A DNA stretch of 64,000 nucleotides, from assembly GCA_039000515.1 (NCBI GenBank), contig JBCFYV010001001.1:10003873-10067872 (forward strand). The letters are read 5' to 3'. Both the position numbers and the translations under genes were made by a program. How positions within the stretch are numbered: the first letter of the stretch is position 1; each line of letters begins with the position of its first letter. Positions 46,509-58,069 of the stretch are shown here, in pieces. The notes under the pieces are model-generated. The model saw only the letters and a program-made list of their open reading frames with translations. It was not told the DNA's origin and searched no databases. This DNA is from Timema cristinae (lineage: Eukaryota; Arthropoda; Insecta; Phasmatodea; Timematidae).

Positions 46509-46619
46509 TATAAGCTAGACCCACCCTCACGTCATATAACCACTGACCCATCCGAAACAACTCACCACACCGCAAATATCTCTTGCACTAGCAATGTACA
46601 ACATATTGTTTCCCTAATC

Positions 46620-47090
46620 AATAATTCTGTAACACTCCCACAAGTGCCGTTTGGAAGGGCCTAACCCTTCTCCTTAACCCCCTCCTCCCTTTCTACTTCA
46701 CGATATCAGCATGCACCAGGAAACCAATTTGGAAGCAAGCCGTGTCCATGCATACAACACTGGAACCCTCTTTCCTCCTTCCCGCCTCCCTCCTCCCCTT
46801 CTTACTCATCCCACAGGTCCTTTTCGTCGTTCCTACCTCCTGAAGAAGTCCACACAGAAACTTTCTTGAGCTGTAGATTCCCCCTTAACGTTTAGTGAAC
46901 CCAAAAGGACATGTGTGCGGGATTGGTGGACTAGCCTTCCAGGCGCTATTTCCTAGCCACTCGGTGCTATAGCGGCATAACAAACAATCTGATGTGCTAT
47001 ACATTTAATTCCTTTGACGCGTTTCTCAACGTTATATCCGGAAAAAAATTAAAACTTTGGATCATATCCTCATTATCATAATCTTACTGC
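46620..47090. other. CT-rich unassigned stretch
   Basis: About 46620-46860 is pyrimidine-rich, with CCTCC runs. No frame with recognisable features. Confidence 0.4.
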
Positions 47091-47371
47091 CTTACAATTT
47101 TGTCTCATTGTTATCGTATAACGGTCCTACAAGTTGGCCTCTTGGCCATCATCTTACCACCCTGCAAGTTTAGCTCTTAATCATAATTTTACTCTCCTAC
47201 AAAGTGTACCTCTCAGTCATGCAGTTACTGCTCTACACGTTTGAATGTGAGCCATCAAACTATTGACCTACAAGTTTGATTGTCAGCCGTTAGAATATTG
47301 ACCTACAAGTTCAAATGATTTTTCACTAAGCCATTGTCTCACAAGTTTAACTACGAGTATCAGCCATCATC
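47091..47371. repeat. degenerate 35-bp tandem array, about 8 units
   Basis: Units begin ctacaagttt(g) and contain tcagccat(c/t)a. Successive starts are about 35 bp apart (47091, 47127, 47162, 47196, 47233, 47268, 47303, 47340). Two neighbouring units (from 47233) are exactly 35 bp long. Copies have diverged considerably, so it is old. Confidence 0.8.
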
Positions 47372-47421
47372 AAAAATATTTCTTCCATTTATTCACTCTC
47401 CGTTGATATTTTATTTTATTT

Positions 47422-47670
47422 ATTTAGCATCGCGTCATACTACCCAATCTGTTTATACGCTTAAGTACTAATTATGCTAATGGATTAGGAATTAGAAAGG
47501 TTAACTTTAGAGTAAGTGAACCCGCATTTACGTGGAGGGAGAGTGGAAAACCATTTAGAAAAACCACCCCCAGTTCACCCGACCGAAATTCTAGCCTTTA
47601 TCTCCCTACCTTGGCAGTCTGGCTCAACACGAAACTAGCACGTTAGCTAACTACGCCACCGTGGCGGGTC
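47422..47670 (-). mobile_element. SINE-B, full length, good copy
   Basis: Tail tttagcatcgcgtcatacta, body (acccgcatttacgtggaggg; aaaccaccccc), head (tagctaactacgccaccgtg). B box degraded (accgaaattctagccttta). Confidence 0.88.
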
Positions 47671-47864
47671 ATTGATCATATTTCCCCTGGGTCTTTTGCC
47701 TTTTGAAAAAGTAAAGAAGAAACAACCTTCCACAAAATGTTTTAAATCAATTAATGAACTTTGTTCAGAATTTTATCGGCCATTAGAACCTTGCTTAATC
47801 GTTGTGAACTTTGAACAAGTGATTCGCAAATGCTATGCGAATCGTTTGGCCAAACTCTCAAGTT

Positions 47865-48318
47865 TTCTGGTATCGTTTTCACTTGACCCAAGTTTGGTGG
47901 AGGAAGGACCGACTGTTAGGCTGGTCCACAGATTACAAGACTACAAACTAGGTCGGCCAATGGGTGAAATGGTGTTCTGGTATGCTTTTCACTTGACCCA
48001 AGTTTGGTGGAGGAAGGTCCGACTGTTAGGCTGGTCCACAGATTACAAGACTACAAACTAGGTCGGCCAATGGGTGAAATGGTGTTCTGGTATGCTTTTC
48101 ACTTGACCCAAGTTTGGTGGAGGAAGGTCCGACTGTTAGGCTGGTCCACAGATTACAAGACTACAAACTAGGTCGGCCAATGGTGAAATGGTGTTCTGGT
48201 ATGCTTTTCACTTGACCCAAGTTTGGTGGAGGAAGGTCCGACTGTTAGGCTGGTCCACAGATTACAAGACTACAAACTAGGTCGGCCAATGGGTGAAATG
48301 GTGTTCTGGTATGCTTTT
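47865..48318. repeat. 110-bp tandem repeat, about 4 copies
   Basis: The unit starts tatgcttttcacttgaccc and ends aatggtgttctgg. Copies begin at 47871, 47981, 48091 and 48200, with a final partial at 48310. Copies are nearly identical: the first differs slightly (tatcgttttc, gaccgact), and one lost a G (109 bp). An open frame of 129 codons runs across the first part, but 110 is not a multiple of 3, so frame changes between copies and the repeat is not protein-coding in one phase. Confidence 0.98.
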
Positions 48319-49200
48319 TCTTAGATCCATCCAAAGTTGGAGACTGTTTTATCTTTATCCTGATATATGTGGCACCTACAGATGAACGCTTGACAAAGTT
48401 AATGGACCATTTAACGGACACACACATCTCTCCTGAAGCTACCTTGCTACTACCAAACAGTATTGGCCGAGTTTTCTGCCACGTCAACAAGAACCACCAA
48501 CGCATGCGAAGCTTTCCAATCTCACTTAAGCTATTCATTTTATTGTTCTAACGCTTCGGTTGTAATTTTTTATTCAAGCCTTAATCAATCTTCAGATCGA
48601 CAAACATACTGAGGTGTATAGTATAAATCATAGATCTTCCCTCACCGGTCCAATAAATTTAAGAAAAATATGGTGTTTCTTGAAAATCTGTTGTGGAATA
48701 AAATAACGGAAAATGTTCCCACCTTCAATGAATTAAGTCTGTGTAGTTTTATTAAAAGAAAAAGCTAGTTTTATTTTTGACTTTTGAATTGAAGTGATTG
48801 TGTTACTTTTACGTTTGTTCTAAATAAATCCTGGTAATTCCTGGTTGGGGACTATAGTAAGATTCGGGAAGATGTGTGTTTCAGGGTCATTTCAGTGTTG
48901 TCTATTGTTACGCCACGTGGGAGACTTATCAAGCAGAGAGGTTCTCACTCTGATAAGCTGACAACGTTGAACTATGAATGCCAGCATGAGGGTAGAGGGT
49001 TTTCCATCCCTAGTATAACCTTGAAACACACAAACATATGACGACTAGTATAGTAGTGTTCTTGATATTTTTCTGGTTTTAAAACAAGGGGACGAGTCCG
49101 GCTGTGATCCTCATCGTAACTGAAAGATTTCCTTAAGAGGGATTAAATTAGAAAGGAACTGTGTGTCATCACCAATATTTTATTTATTTTGGCAAAAATA
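48319..49200. other. unassigned
   Basis: Short frames on both strands at about 48245-48551 overlap each other and have no known domain. Confidence 0.4.
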
Positions 49201-49219
49201 CAAAACATTTTTTTGTTAT

Positions 49220-49690
49220 AAAAGCTACAATAACTCGCGTTCTCTACACTCTCACCTTGAGTCATTGTTGCCCGAAGCCCGTCAGGTACCAGGTGTAGTG
49301 TATGGTAAATGTGGTAGAGTAATGAATGTCAACCCCCAGGCAGCAGCAAATATGGCCCTAATCTCCCGACAACCACCGCCCTTGCATACATGAGCTGTCC
49401 TATACCACACACACACACACATACACACATCTCATCCTGTCCTTGAGGAGCGGTTACAAGTCCTCCGATTCAACGCACGCCCCCTAGCAAGCGTTCATTA
49501 AAGACGAGCACAGGTGCAAGTCACACCACTCGCTACGCCGCAAGATATGTCCGCCATTAATTGGTGCGAGAACACGTCGTTCACATCTTTTTACGAGCTT
49601 ACCTCAAATATGGCACATTTTTTTGTAACTAGGGAACTGATGTGCCTATCCTCTTATATGCATGGGGTTCAAATCGTTAGATTTGAGTGC
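49220..49690. other. balanced-composition island, unassigned
   Basis: Contains tcaggtaccaggtgtagtg, caacccccaggcagcagcaa and a (CA)n run at about 49410-49430, then a GC-richer stretch (cgcacgccccctagcaagcg). Two short + frames (49163-49393, 49514-49696) carry no recognised domain. A candidate for unique conserved sequence. Confidence 0.35.
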
Positions 49691-50029
49691 GAGTGATAGT
49701 TTATATTATATTTAGGTATGGGACAATTGAATCCTTTAAGATATTCCATATTGGGTGTTTCGAGAAAATTTTGTATTTGAGATAAAAGAAATACAAATTA
49801 AACATACAGTATAAAAAGGGGGAAAAGTATTATTTTAACTCAAATTAAGTTAGTGCTTCCATCTATAAAACAATCATAACAGCTTTCAAATGCACTTTAG
49901 ATTATGGTCAAAACAGGTATCTGTCAAATTTAAATCAATTTAAAAAAATTGTTGGGGTCCTTATGGGGATTGATGTATAAACATTTCTGTGATGGAAAAT
50001 TTGTTTAATGTGACATTTTCCCTTTTATT

Positions 50030-50480
50030 TTTTATATACACTAGTTGAGCGTTGCAGGGATGGTTGCGGATTACCGTGCTAGAAAGTATTCAACATTTTT
50101 TAATAGGATAATAAGTACAATATAATGAGGTCTCACTTTATTTTATACACATTTTGAACGTTTGGTGTTTAATTTTAAGAAAAACGTAAATTTTCCCCCT
50201 GCTCAGCTCTCTATTTGTTGCACCATACCACTAAAGTAAGAATAATTGATTGAGCTGCTATTTTTTTTAACCAAAGAGAAATATTTGATCTACTTATACA
50301 CAACTAGCAATCCCACATGGCGTTGCCCGTGACCCACTGTGGTATAATAATTATATAAGCCCCCTCTCCCCCTCCATCCATGGGGCCCGATTTCAAATTA
50401 AAACGTTATCGCTTTTCTATGCCATAAGGTCTCACACTAAAAACTAGTTTTGTTTGGAGTTTTAGTGCCTATTTTTACTA
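50030..50480. repeat. remnant related to the gttgcccgcgg element
   Basis: acaactagcaatcccacatg gcgttgcccgtgaccc at about 50300-50340, followed by a CT-rich tail, resembles the start of the element at 38993, and cactagttgagcgttgcag near 50040 may be another. Both are short and diverged. Confidence 0.4.
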
Positions 50481-51284
50481 CTATTATAATTATAATTATA
50501 ATTATTAAATAAGTTTGCCGTAATAGTATAAAACAGTTTAGATAAACCACTGGATGGGGAATGGTTTTACCGGTACATTTTTATTTTATTTTACAATACA
50601 TATTTGCTTGGTAAAAATTGGTATATTCTTTACAAAATACTGGTATTAGATTAGAGATTACTATAAATATTATTTAGTATTGCCTAACTTAATGAAAGTA
50701 ACAATGACCAAACAATAACAGTTTTTAGATAGATATTGCACATTAAGTAACAATATAACCTAGGGCAATATTTTAAATTTACTACCGTAATAAAGTGAAC
50801 TAAGGCAATGAGGAGTACAAGTTGTGTTAAAATGTCCCTTCAGTTTACTTCATTGGGGGCAGTAATCTAAATAAAATAGAATACCACCAAAATTCATCAT
50901 ATTTAAACATTAATATAAGTTCAAACAATACACGTTCAGATGTTTGGTTAACTATAAAAAAGGCAAATTAAAAACTGCTAAGAAACATAACTCAATATTT
51001 TTTTTCCGTAAAAGATTTCAACTTTTGTAGGAGTTATAATACATAATGCTATAATATAGTCTATGCATCAAATTTATTTAGAAACAAACGAACTAATGTA
51101 GTAAAGTAAACCTCTTATCCTGTTGGATGATTTCAAATATTATGATTGGAGAATAGCAGGTAAAATTTGAGATTGGGATTAAATAATGGGATTCTTAAAA
51201 TAGTGGATACGACCATTATACATCATTTAATTACAATTATTATTTAAATTTAAATTCGGTACTAATGAATAACACCCACTTTGG
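50481..51284. other. AT-rich, nothing recognised
   Basis: No repeat family or gene identified. Confidence 0.45.
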
Positions 51285-51335
51285 TTCCCATGGTCAAAAT
51301 TTCTGGGTTCAATTCCCGCGTCCAAGCGACATTAG
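51285..51335 (+). mobile_element. element C fragment
   Basis: atttctgggttcaattcccg cgtccaagcgac is the B box and following sequence of C. Confidence 0.5.
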
Positions 51336-51481
51336 AAAATATATATTATAATCAAGCACTTCTTACACATATACATCTCTATTTAAAACCAAGGACTTTT
51401 AGATAGACATGTTGTCAGCCTTCTAGACCATTTCAAGAGTAGGACAAGACACATATACACCACTAACTTAATAATATTGTA

Positions 51482-51636
51482 GCCAGGTCTCCACCGTGGT
51501 TCGGATTCCACGTTAAACTGTAGGTCCTCCATTTCATCTCACAATCACCCTACCATTACACATTAGCGTAAGTGCGTATAACCCGAACGGGTAGTAAGAC
51601 GCGGTGCTAATAATAATAATATAATAATAATAATAA

Positions 51637-51666
<30 letters not shown>
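51482..51666 (+). mobile_element. SINE-A, 5'-truncated
   Basis: From gccaggtctccaccgtggtt through the shared tail (cgtataacccgaacgggtag) to a long TAA run. aataatattgta at 51470-51481 recurs at 51667-51678, a probable target duplication, partly ambiguous because it overlaps TAA repeats. Confidence 0.9.
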
Positions 51667-51673
<7 letters not shown>

Positions 51674-51695
51674 TTGTAATCATTAATATGTAATC

Positions 51696-51726
<31 letters not shown>

Positions 51727-51878
51727 ACCCGTTCGGGTTATACGCACTTACGCTAATGTGTAATGGTTTTTATATATTAATATATATATATATATTAATG
51801 ATTAAAATATTACAATATGAAATAAAAATCATAAACAATTTAACAGAAAAATAAACTAACTAACTAACTAACCAATCA

Positions 51879-51909
<31 letters not shown>

Positions 51910-52115
51910 ATATATATATATGAAATGATATATGAAATAAAATAAAATGAAAATAAAATAATAAAATAATATGAAATAAAAATCATAAACAATTTAACAG
52001 AAAAATAAACTAACTAACTAACCAATCAATATATATATATATATAGATTGGTTAGTTAGTTATATGAAATAAAAATCATAAACAATTTAACAGAAAAATA
52101 AACTAACTAACCAAT

Positions 52116-52148
<33 letters not shown>

Positions 52149-52230
52149 TTGGTTAGTTAGTTAGTTTATTTTTCTGTTAAATTGTTTATGATTTTTATTT
52201 CATATATATAGCATAAACAATTTAACAGAA
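51667..52230. repeat. AT-rich fold-back complex next to SINE-A
   Basis: Within 560 bp: an inverted copy of the shared SINE tail (acccgttcgggttatacgca at about 51728); inverted copies of attgtaatcattaatatg; and four direct plus one inverted copies of a unit containing ataaacaatttaacagaaaa with ctaactaac and (AT)n. The inverted copy is at about 52145-52205. It can form several large hairpins. Confidence 0.85.
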
Positions 52231-52250
52231 AAATAAACTCATTAACCAAC

Positions 52251-52486
52251 TTCGATGGACGCATGGCCTAAGGCGTCACTCAAATGTTAAACTAGACTGC
52301 CGATGACGATTCGATCCCGGTTGGGTGTACTAAGGGTGGATTTTACCTGTATGGTTTTCCACTCTTCCTCCACGCAAGCGCGGGTACACTTCCTCTAAAT
52401 TCAATTTTTCTGACCCCCATCACATTAGAGTAGTAAATACATAGGCGTATAATCTGAACGTGTAGTAAGATGTGGTACTAAAAAAA
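52251..52486 (+). mobile_element. SINE-B, full length
   Basis: gacgcatggcctaaggcgtc (head), gacgattcgatcccggttgg (B box), cttcctccacgcaagcgcgg (body), gtgtagtaagatgtggtact then poly-A. One of the best copies. Confidence 0.92.
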
Positions 52487-52517
52487 ACCCAATAACCGAA
52501 ATAAAACTATTGTTACT

Positions 52518-52714
52518 TGCACCTTTGGGCACAAGAGCAAAGCCATCAATTTCATCTAGTGAAGAGAGGTTCAGAGTTTGAATCCTGCTTGGGTGTACTG
52601 AGCTGTTTTAACTCATCTTACAAGCAAATTCGGGTATGTTTCTTCTAAATACCAACTTTCTCGTCCCTATCCCTTTAGTGTAAATACGCGTATAATCCGA
52701 ACGGGTAGTAAGAA
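52518..52714 (+). mobile_element. SINE-B
   Basis: gagtttgaatcctgcttggg (B box), gcaaattcgggtatgtttct, and tataatccgaacgggtagta (tail). It follows the previous copy in the same orientation. Confidence 0.85.
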
Positions 52715-52929
52715 ATAAAACACGGAAGGGGAATAAGCTTTAGGAGCTTATTAGACAGCTTGCGAACCTTTTATGTACATTTCAAGTTTATCTCTCTATA
52801 AAATGGAGGTGTAAAAAAAAATCTATCCTTTTAAGGTTACCTAAAGGACACATTTTTGTTATGACTCATTCTCGGTCGATATTAACAAGTTTTGTAAATG
52901 ATATTGCAAAAATCATATTGACACTTCCA

Positions 52930-53200
52930 CCTTGTCACACACTGTGACGGTAGAATCGGAAAGGACAGAGGGCAGGAGTTGTCCGGTTTCCTGCCTCTAA
53001 CGCCAGTCGGCGCCACCGTCGTTTAACCATAATGCCGCAGCGATGTGGATAGCGAGGAACCGCCCGCTCGCAAACAAAACCCGTTTGGCAACATATTAGG
53101 TTACCCACATCTCCACTAGATTTGTGGTTTCGTAAAGCCCCAGGAAGTACGGTACAGGTTTTTTTTCCCGACCAATAAAATATCAAACAGTTTTTTTTTA
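52930..53200. other. GC-richer island, unassigned
   Basis: Balanced to GC-rich sequence with several CpGs (tcggcgccaccgtcgttta) in an AT-rich setting. The 83-codon minus frame has no known domain. Possibly unique regulatory or exonic sequence, unproven. Confidence 0.35.
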
Positions 53201-53276
53201 AATTTATTTTTATTTAAAAATATGTTAACTTCCACTTCATTTATCGTTGTTGACCCAGTGTCGTGTAGCATTATGC

Positions 53277-53297
53277 ATTCTTACGTCACGTAAGAAT
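53277..53297. promoter_or_regulatory. perfect 9-bp palindrome with bZIP-like core
   Basis: attcttacg/tca/cgtaagaat is a perfect inverted repeat with a 3-nt spacer. It overlaps TTACGTCA and its mirror ACGTAA, resembling ATF/CREB or PAR-bZIP sites. No nearby gene is known, so function is inference. Confidence 0.35.
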
Positions 53298-53376
53298 ATA
53301 TACGTGATGCCTTAGAAGTGCAGGGGGAACGAAATTTGTTAAATGAAACATTGTCATATAAATACAAGGGTGACCA

Positions 53377-53594
53377 GCTACGGTGGTCGCGTGGTTTGAG
53401 GCGTCAATACGAAAATATACCAGACTCGACGACGGAGAGATCGTGGCTCGAATATTGGATTGTTGATTTTTTATAAAATGGCTCTCTAAGATAATTTGGA
53501 TACATTTTATTTAATTCAACCTAACATCATAGCGTGATTAATACATAATTTATGTGTTGTAGCCGGAATGGGTAAATATTAGTGGAACACAATG
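53377..53594 (+). mobile_element. SINE-B
   Basis: agctacggtggtcgcgtggt (head), cgtggctcgaatattggatt (B box), a divergent body, and cggaatgggtaaatattagt as decayed tail. Confidence 0.75.
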
Positions 53595-53649
53595 CTAAAG
53601 AACACGAGGGTTATTGGTGTTAATTTCTTGGAGAGAGTTCGTCTAGATA

Positions 53650-53667
53650 CCCCCCCCCCCCCCCCCG
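53650..53667. repeat. poly-C run
   Basis: About 17 C in a row. Confidence 0.95.
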
Positions 53668-54394
53668 GTTTCGTTTTAAGCTAAGGAGATTTATATTGAT
53701 TTATATTCACTCTACTTATATAAAATATTTTATTTGATATGATATTACATGTATATATTTTTAATCCAATTAAAAACATAAATAGTATTAGGGAATGTAT
53801 CAGTATAAATAATGTATTACTTGTGGGACACTAAAAATACTTATTCCTGTACTAAAATAGCATTAATAACTTAATTACCTACCGATACGTATTATGTATT
53901 ATTATTAGATTTTTTATGGTATTATTTTTATTTTAAATTATTGACATTATTATAAACTTAAAAATAAAACAAAAGCTTAGAATGTGTGTTACGTGACCTT
54001 TTATATTTATCTTATATCTGAAAATGTTCTAAACGCTTTTGTTCTCTAACCGAGATTGATATTAAATACATTTTATGATAATCAATTTTAAACTAAGTTT
54101 CAATTTTAATCAAATTGCTTTTTACTTTATACATAAAGAAAGTAAAACTTATTTATAATTAGGGACCAAGTATATAAAATATAGAAAAAGGTATATCTTA
54201 AATTTATTTAATTATTTTTATTTGGTTTGGCAAGCCCTTAACTTAAATTTCATACACTGGGAACTATATGCTGAAACTTTTTATCTATAATGACAGGTAG
54301 TTAAGAGAATTATTACTAGATGGAAGATAAGTAGTTGTCAAAACAATGGGTTTCATCGCTAGTTGTTCAGGCTCTAGGAATATCATTCATTTAT
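53668..54394. other. AT-rich, nothing recognised
   Basis: Strongly A/T-rich with no family matches. Confidence 0.5.
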
Positions 54395-54548
54395 AGGTAA
54401 TCAACTCGCATTGACGTGGAACGTGGTGGTAAATCATTCAGGAAAAACCACCCACAATAGACCCAACCGGGATTTGAGTCTCGATCTCCCCGTCATCAAC
54501 AGGCCAGTCTAACACAGAGTATCATCTTAGACCATTTGGCCAAGGGTA
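54395..54548 (-). mobile_element. SINE-B, 3'-truncated
   Basis: Reversed body (tcaactcgcattgacgtgga; gaaaaaccacccacaataga), B box (caaccgggatttgagtctcg) and head (cttagaccatttggccaag). Confidence 0.8.
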
Positions 54549-54827
54549 AAAGTCACATGAGTGGTGGTCGAAATCCAACCCACGTGCTCAAACCGGCTCG
54601 GTACCTGGGGCAGAGCACTCCCCCTCCTCCCCTACGCTCTGATCTACTCGACTTAAATGGCGGTGAAACATTATTTGTCTATGGGGGTAAATTTTCTTAA
54701 CAAGTAAAAGGGTTTTGAAGGAGATTTGATCCCAAATCTAAACGGTGCGGAAGAGGGGTTTGGGGACCCTGGGGAAATGTTTGAAAATAGGAATCTCCCA
54801 GAAGATATTTGGGGTGACCTCATCTGA

Positions 54828-55375
54828 TATTTTTTAAATTATACTTCTCTATAAGCTATTTGGAATGGTCCTTCTCTAGAAAATTTTGAAATTTGAATGT
54901 TCCTATAAACTATTTAAATTGGTCTTTGTCTGAAATAATATGTAAGACTATTTAAAGTGGCGTTTTCCCGTTAAATTTTGGAAAACTGAATGCATCTAGA
55001 AGCTATTTAAAAGGGCTTTCCTTGATTTTTTAAAATTTGGTGTAGCCAAAAGTTATTTATAGTGAGACTCTTTCAGCAACTTTTGGAAAACTAGATGCTA
55101 TCAGATTGTATTGAAAATTGTCATCCCCTGGAAATTGTAATGGTTGGATGCCCTTAGAAACCATTTGAGAAGGTTTTTGACTTCAAATGTTAAGCAAATT
55201 AGATACTTTAGAAGCTATTTACAATGGTCTACCCCCAGCAAATTTTTGAAAATTGGTTGCCTCTAGAAGATTTTAGAGTGGTCTTTGCCTTTTTAATAAA
55301 AAATTAATTGCCTCTCATTTTTATTTGGGGTGGTCCTCATCTCCCAAAGATTTTAAAATTGGATACCTTTAGTGT
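54828..55375. repeat. degenerate ~54-bp tandem array, about 10 units
   Basis: The recurring unit is roughly aaattttgaaaa(t/c)t(g/a)gatgc, ctctagaagctattta, aa(a/t)tggtctttccc. Starts lie about every 52-58 bp along the stretch; one unit near 54935 is shortened. Divergence is high, so it is old. Confidence 0.75.
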
Positions 55376-56084
55376 TTTCAGCTTTATATTTTATAATATA
55401 AAAGGGGAGTGAAATAAATCTCGAGAGGAGCCAGTTTTTTCCAATCGGGAGGAGGGGGGCACAACAAATTGTTTCTCAAGAGAAGAAAGCCTCCCATCAC
55501 CGATTGGCCTAAATTTGTCCGTTTAGAGGGGAAAAAAGTTGTTTATCACTTTTAAAAAACTTAATAATAAATATACGCAAATTGATCCCTAACTTAACAC
55601 TGAAATGATACGCCCATGATAAGAAACTTAAATTTCAATTGAACTTGTTTCACTATCCGACTCTATTCACTCACCAAATTTGTATTAGAGTACAAAATAA
55701 TATACTTAGAGTAAAATTTCCAACACTTCGAAATGAAGATACCATTGTGACAAATGCTAGTAAGTGCCTCCGTAGTAAACCCCATCTGGTGGGCTAAGCC
55801 TGCACTTTTCTTTAGTATGGATTGATATTTTATTGCTGATCATATTTTATTTTATATTATCTACTACAATTTTTTTTTAAATTTGTTAATCTGAATCTTG
55901 GGTCTGGGCCCCTGTAAGTCCCGGGCTCGGTACCATGATACCAATAGCCCCCCCCCCCTCCCGTCTCGTGGTGGTCCGGCTCTCAATACAGCGTTAATTC
56001 CCCTCTCATACAACTAACTCCACTGCGGGTTACTGTGGTTGAGAATTTAAAATTATCATCTTTGTGCACTGCGTTAGAACTATC
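55376..56084. other. unassigned
   Basis: AT-rich, with a C-rich run near 55960. No gene. Confidence 0.45.
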
Positions 56085-56270
56085 TACATATTTTAGACTC
56101 ATTGGATAGACAAGTGGAAGGTAGAATTTACTTTATATGTGCCCAAATTTGAGTGGCGGGAGAGTGAGAAGTCATTAAGGAAATACCCTCAATATAAATT
56201 CAGCTGGTTTTAGAACCCTGATTCCTAAATCCCTAACAATCCAGCCTTAAAGCTTTAGTTAGACGATGTG
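56085..56270 (-). mobile_element. SINE-B, partial
   Basis: gcccaaatttgagtggcggg (reversed body), agctggttttagaaccctga (B box) and a head ending near gatgtgacc. Confidence 0.65.
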
Positions 56271-56344
56271 ACCATCGATGATGATAGCTAAATAAACATT
56301 GGATTTAAGGTTATTTGTTTTAATCAACCTTAAAGAGGCGAAAA

Positions 56345-56480
56345 ACATGTTTCCAATGCGGTGATAAAGTGGTATATGGTGTTTGCTTCGCATTAAACTT
56401 TGTCATTACTGGCAGAGAAGTTTGGTTTTGAGTTCCTCCCTTGATCCATGCTAATTCAGGTTAATTTACTTAAAGAAAAC
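56345..56480 (+). mobile_element. possible degraded SINE-B
   Basis: gaagtttggttttgagttcc could be a B box, followed by a short tail-less stretch. Weak. Confidence 0.3.
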
Positions 56481-58069
56481 CTTAACCATAGCCGCCATTG
56501 GGGTAAGTCATTGTGTTTAGGTAAAATTGTATTTTGCGCAAATTAGCTATGCAATATTCTTTATGGTGTTACAGATAAAAAAAGAAATTAAAAGACAATA
56601 TTTATTTAAATTATTGAAACTTATTTTTTATGTATTATTATTTTTTTTACTTCTTATTGAAATTATTCAACTAGTGATTTGTCGTATTTGTAAAGTTTTA
56701 TTTTTATTATATTAAACGTCAAATTAAAATACATGCATCTATATACGCGATGGCAAAGCACAAAAGATTCTCGTTTCGAAATAAAACTCGGACAGTAGGC
56801 TATGAACGGTATTCTGCGATCAATGATTTTTCTTCCTCTATTCCCCTGCTGATCTCCCCTTTTCCCCCCCCCCCCCCACCAAACCTCTCATACGACACAT
56901 GAGTCATCCTCCCTCCCTTCCGAATGGAATAAGGGGGTATATGTGTGGTGAGGGGGGGGATGGGGTACATAGCACACTGATCTGTGCCGCAAGCAGATAC
57001 CATTCACTAGTCTTGCACGATCCCGGTCATCCAAATCAAATTTTCTGGAGCTAGGGAAAAAAGGGGGAGAAGGCTGTTGGGTATGGAGTGGGTGGGGTGG
57101 GGTGGGGGGATTTGTAGGGTGTGTTAGGACAGCTCAGTCGGATATGGAAGGGAAAACAGCTTGACCTAGGAACAGAATATATTTTTTGGTAAAGGAAAAA
57201 AAAAAGCAAGTAAAAAGGACAAATAACAAACAAGATTGAAAGTGAATAAAATAAGAATCAGAGTAAATCTCGTGTTTTTCCAATATGTTTTTTTTACATA
57301 TCAATTGAAAATACAAAATAAAGTTGTCAAAATAAAAGTCAAATTGAGAAAAAAAATTGTATTTCCCAAATTTAGTATATATGTATATATAAAGTCAAAA
57401 TAACAGCTTAACCGACTACAGTGAGTATTCGACATCAACACTTTTTTTACTATTAATATGTTAAAAAATAAAAATATTACTAATACTAAAACCATACAGA
57501 GAATATGTATTTGAAATGAAGGGGAAAAAAAATTTGAAACTTCATCATAAATTGAGAAACCTTTGTTCAAGTAAAATATATATATTTTTTAGCACCATGT
57601 TATACTTACCCTTTTGGTTTATACGCCAAAACAATATTGAGAGCAAAAAAAATATATATATATATATATTGTATTCCAGCTGGGAAACTAAAATTTAATA
57701 GCTAGTGGGATTTAAATTCCTAAAACCTAAATTTTTATCATTTTTACTAATTTTTTTAAAATTTTCATAATCAAATTGTTCCACTAGTAAATAAAATATC
57801 GTGCTCGTTTGTGTTTTTTCTTTCATATTTAATGTTATTTTTAACTATTTTATTAATAAATAGATGGTTAGTTATATTTTTATTGAAGGGTAAGATTCAT
57901 GGATAAACCACAAAATATGGATGAATAAAAATCTACAAGTAACCTATTGCAATCTCACTACTAAGATTTTCGCGATAAATCAAAAATATAGTCCCATTTT
58001 ACCAGTCTTTGATATATTATATATAATGTTTCAAAATGTTTGAATTCTCGATACAGTAATTTTTTTTTT
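56481..58069. other. AT-rich, no gene; a decayed SINE tail at 57588-57630
   Basis: Includes a C-run (56866-56878), a G/T-rich stretch (57060-57120), and the reversed shared tail tttagcaccatgttatact with gtttatacgccaaaac near 57590-57627. Several short frames have no known domain. Confidence 0.45.

Noticed and set aside
47672..48061. 129-codon + frame as a repeat-containing protein
   Set aside because: It crosses the 110-bp array, whose unit length changes the reading phase from copy to copy. The openness is a by-product.
47865..48318. CRISPR array
   Set aside because: Contiguous 110-bp units without spacers, in eukaryotic repeat-rich DNA.
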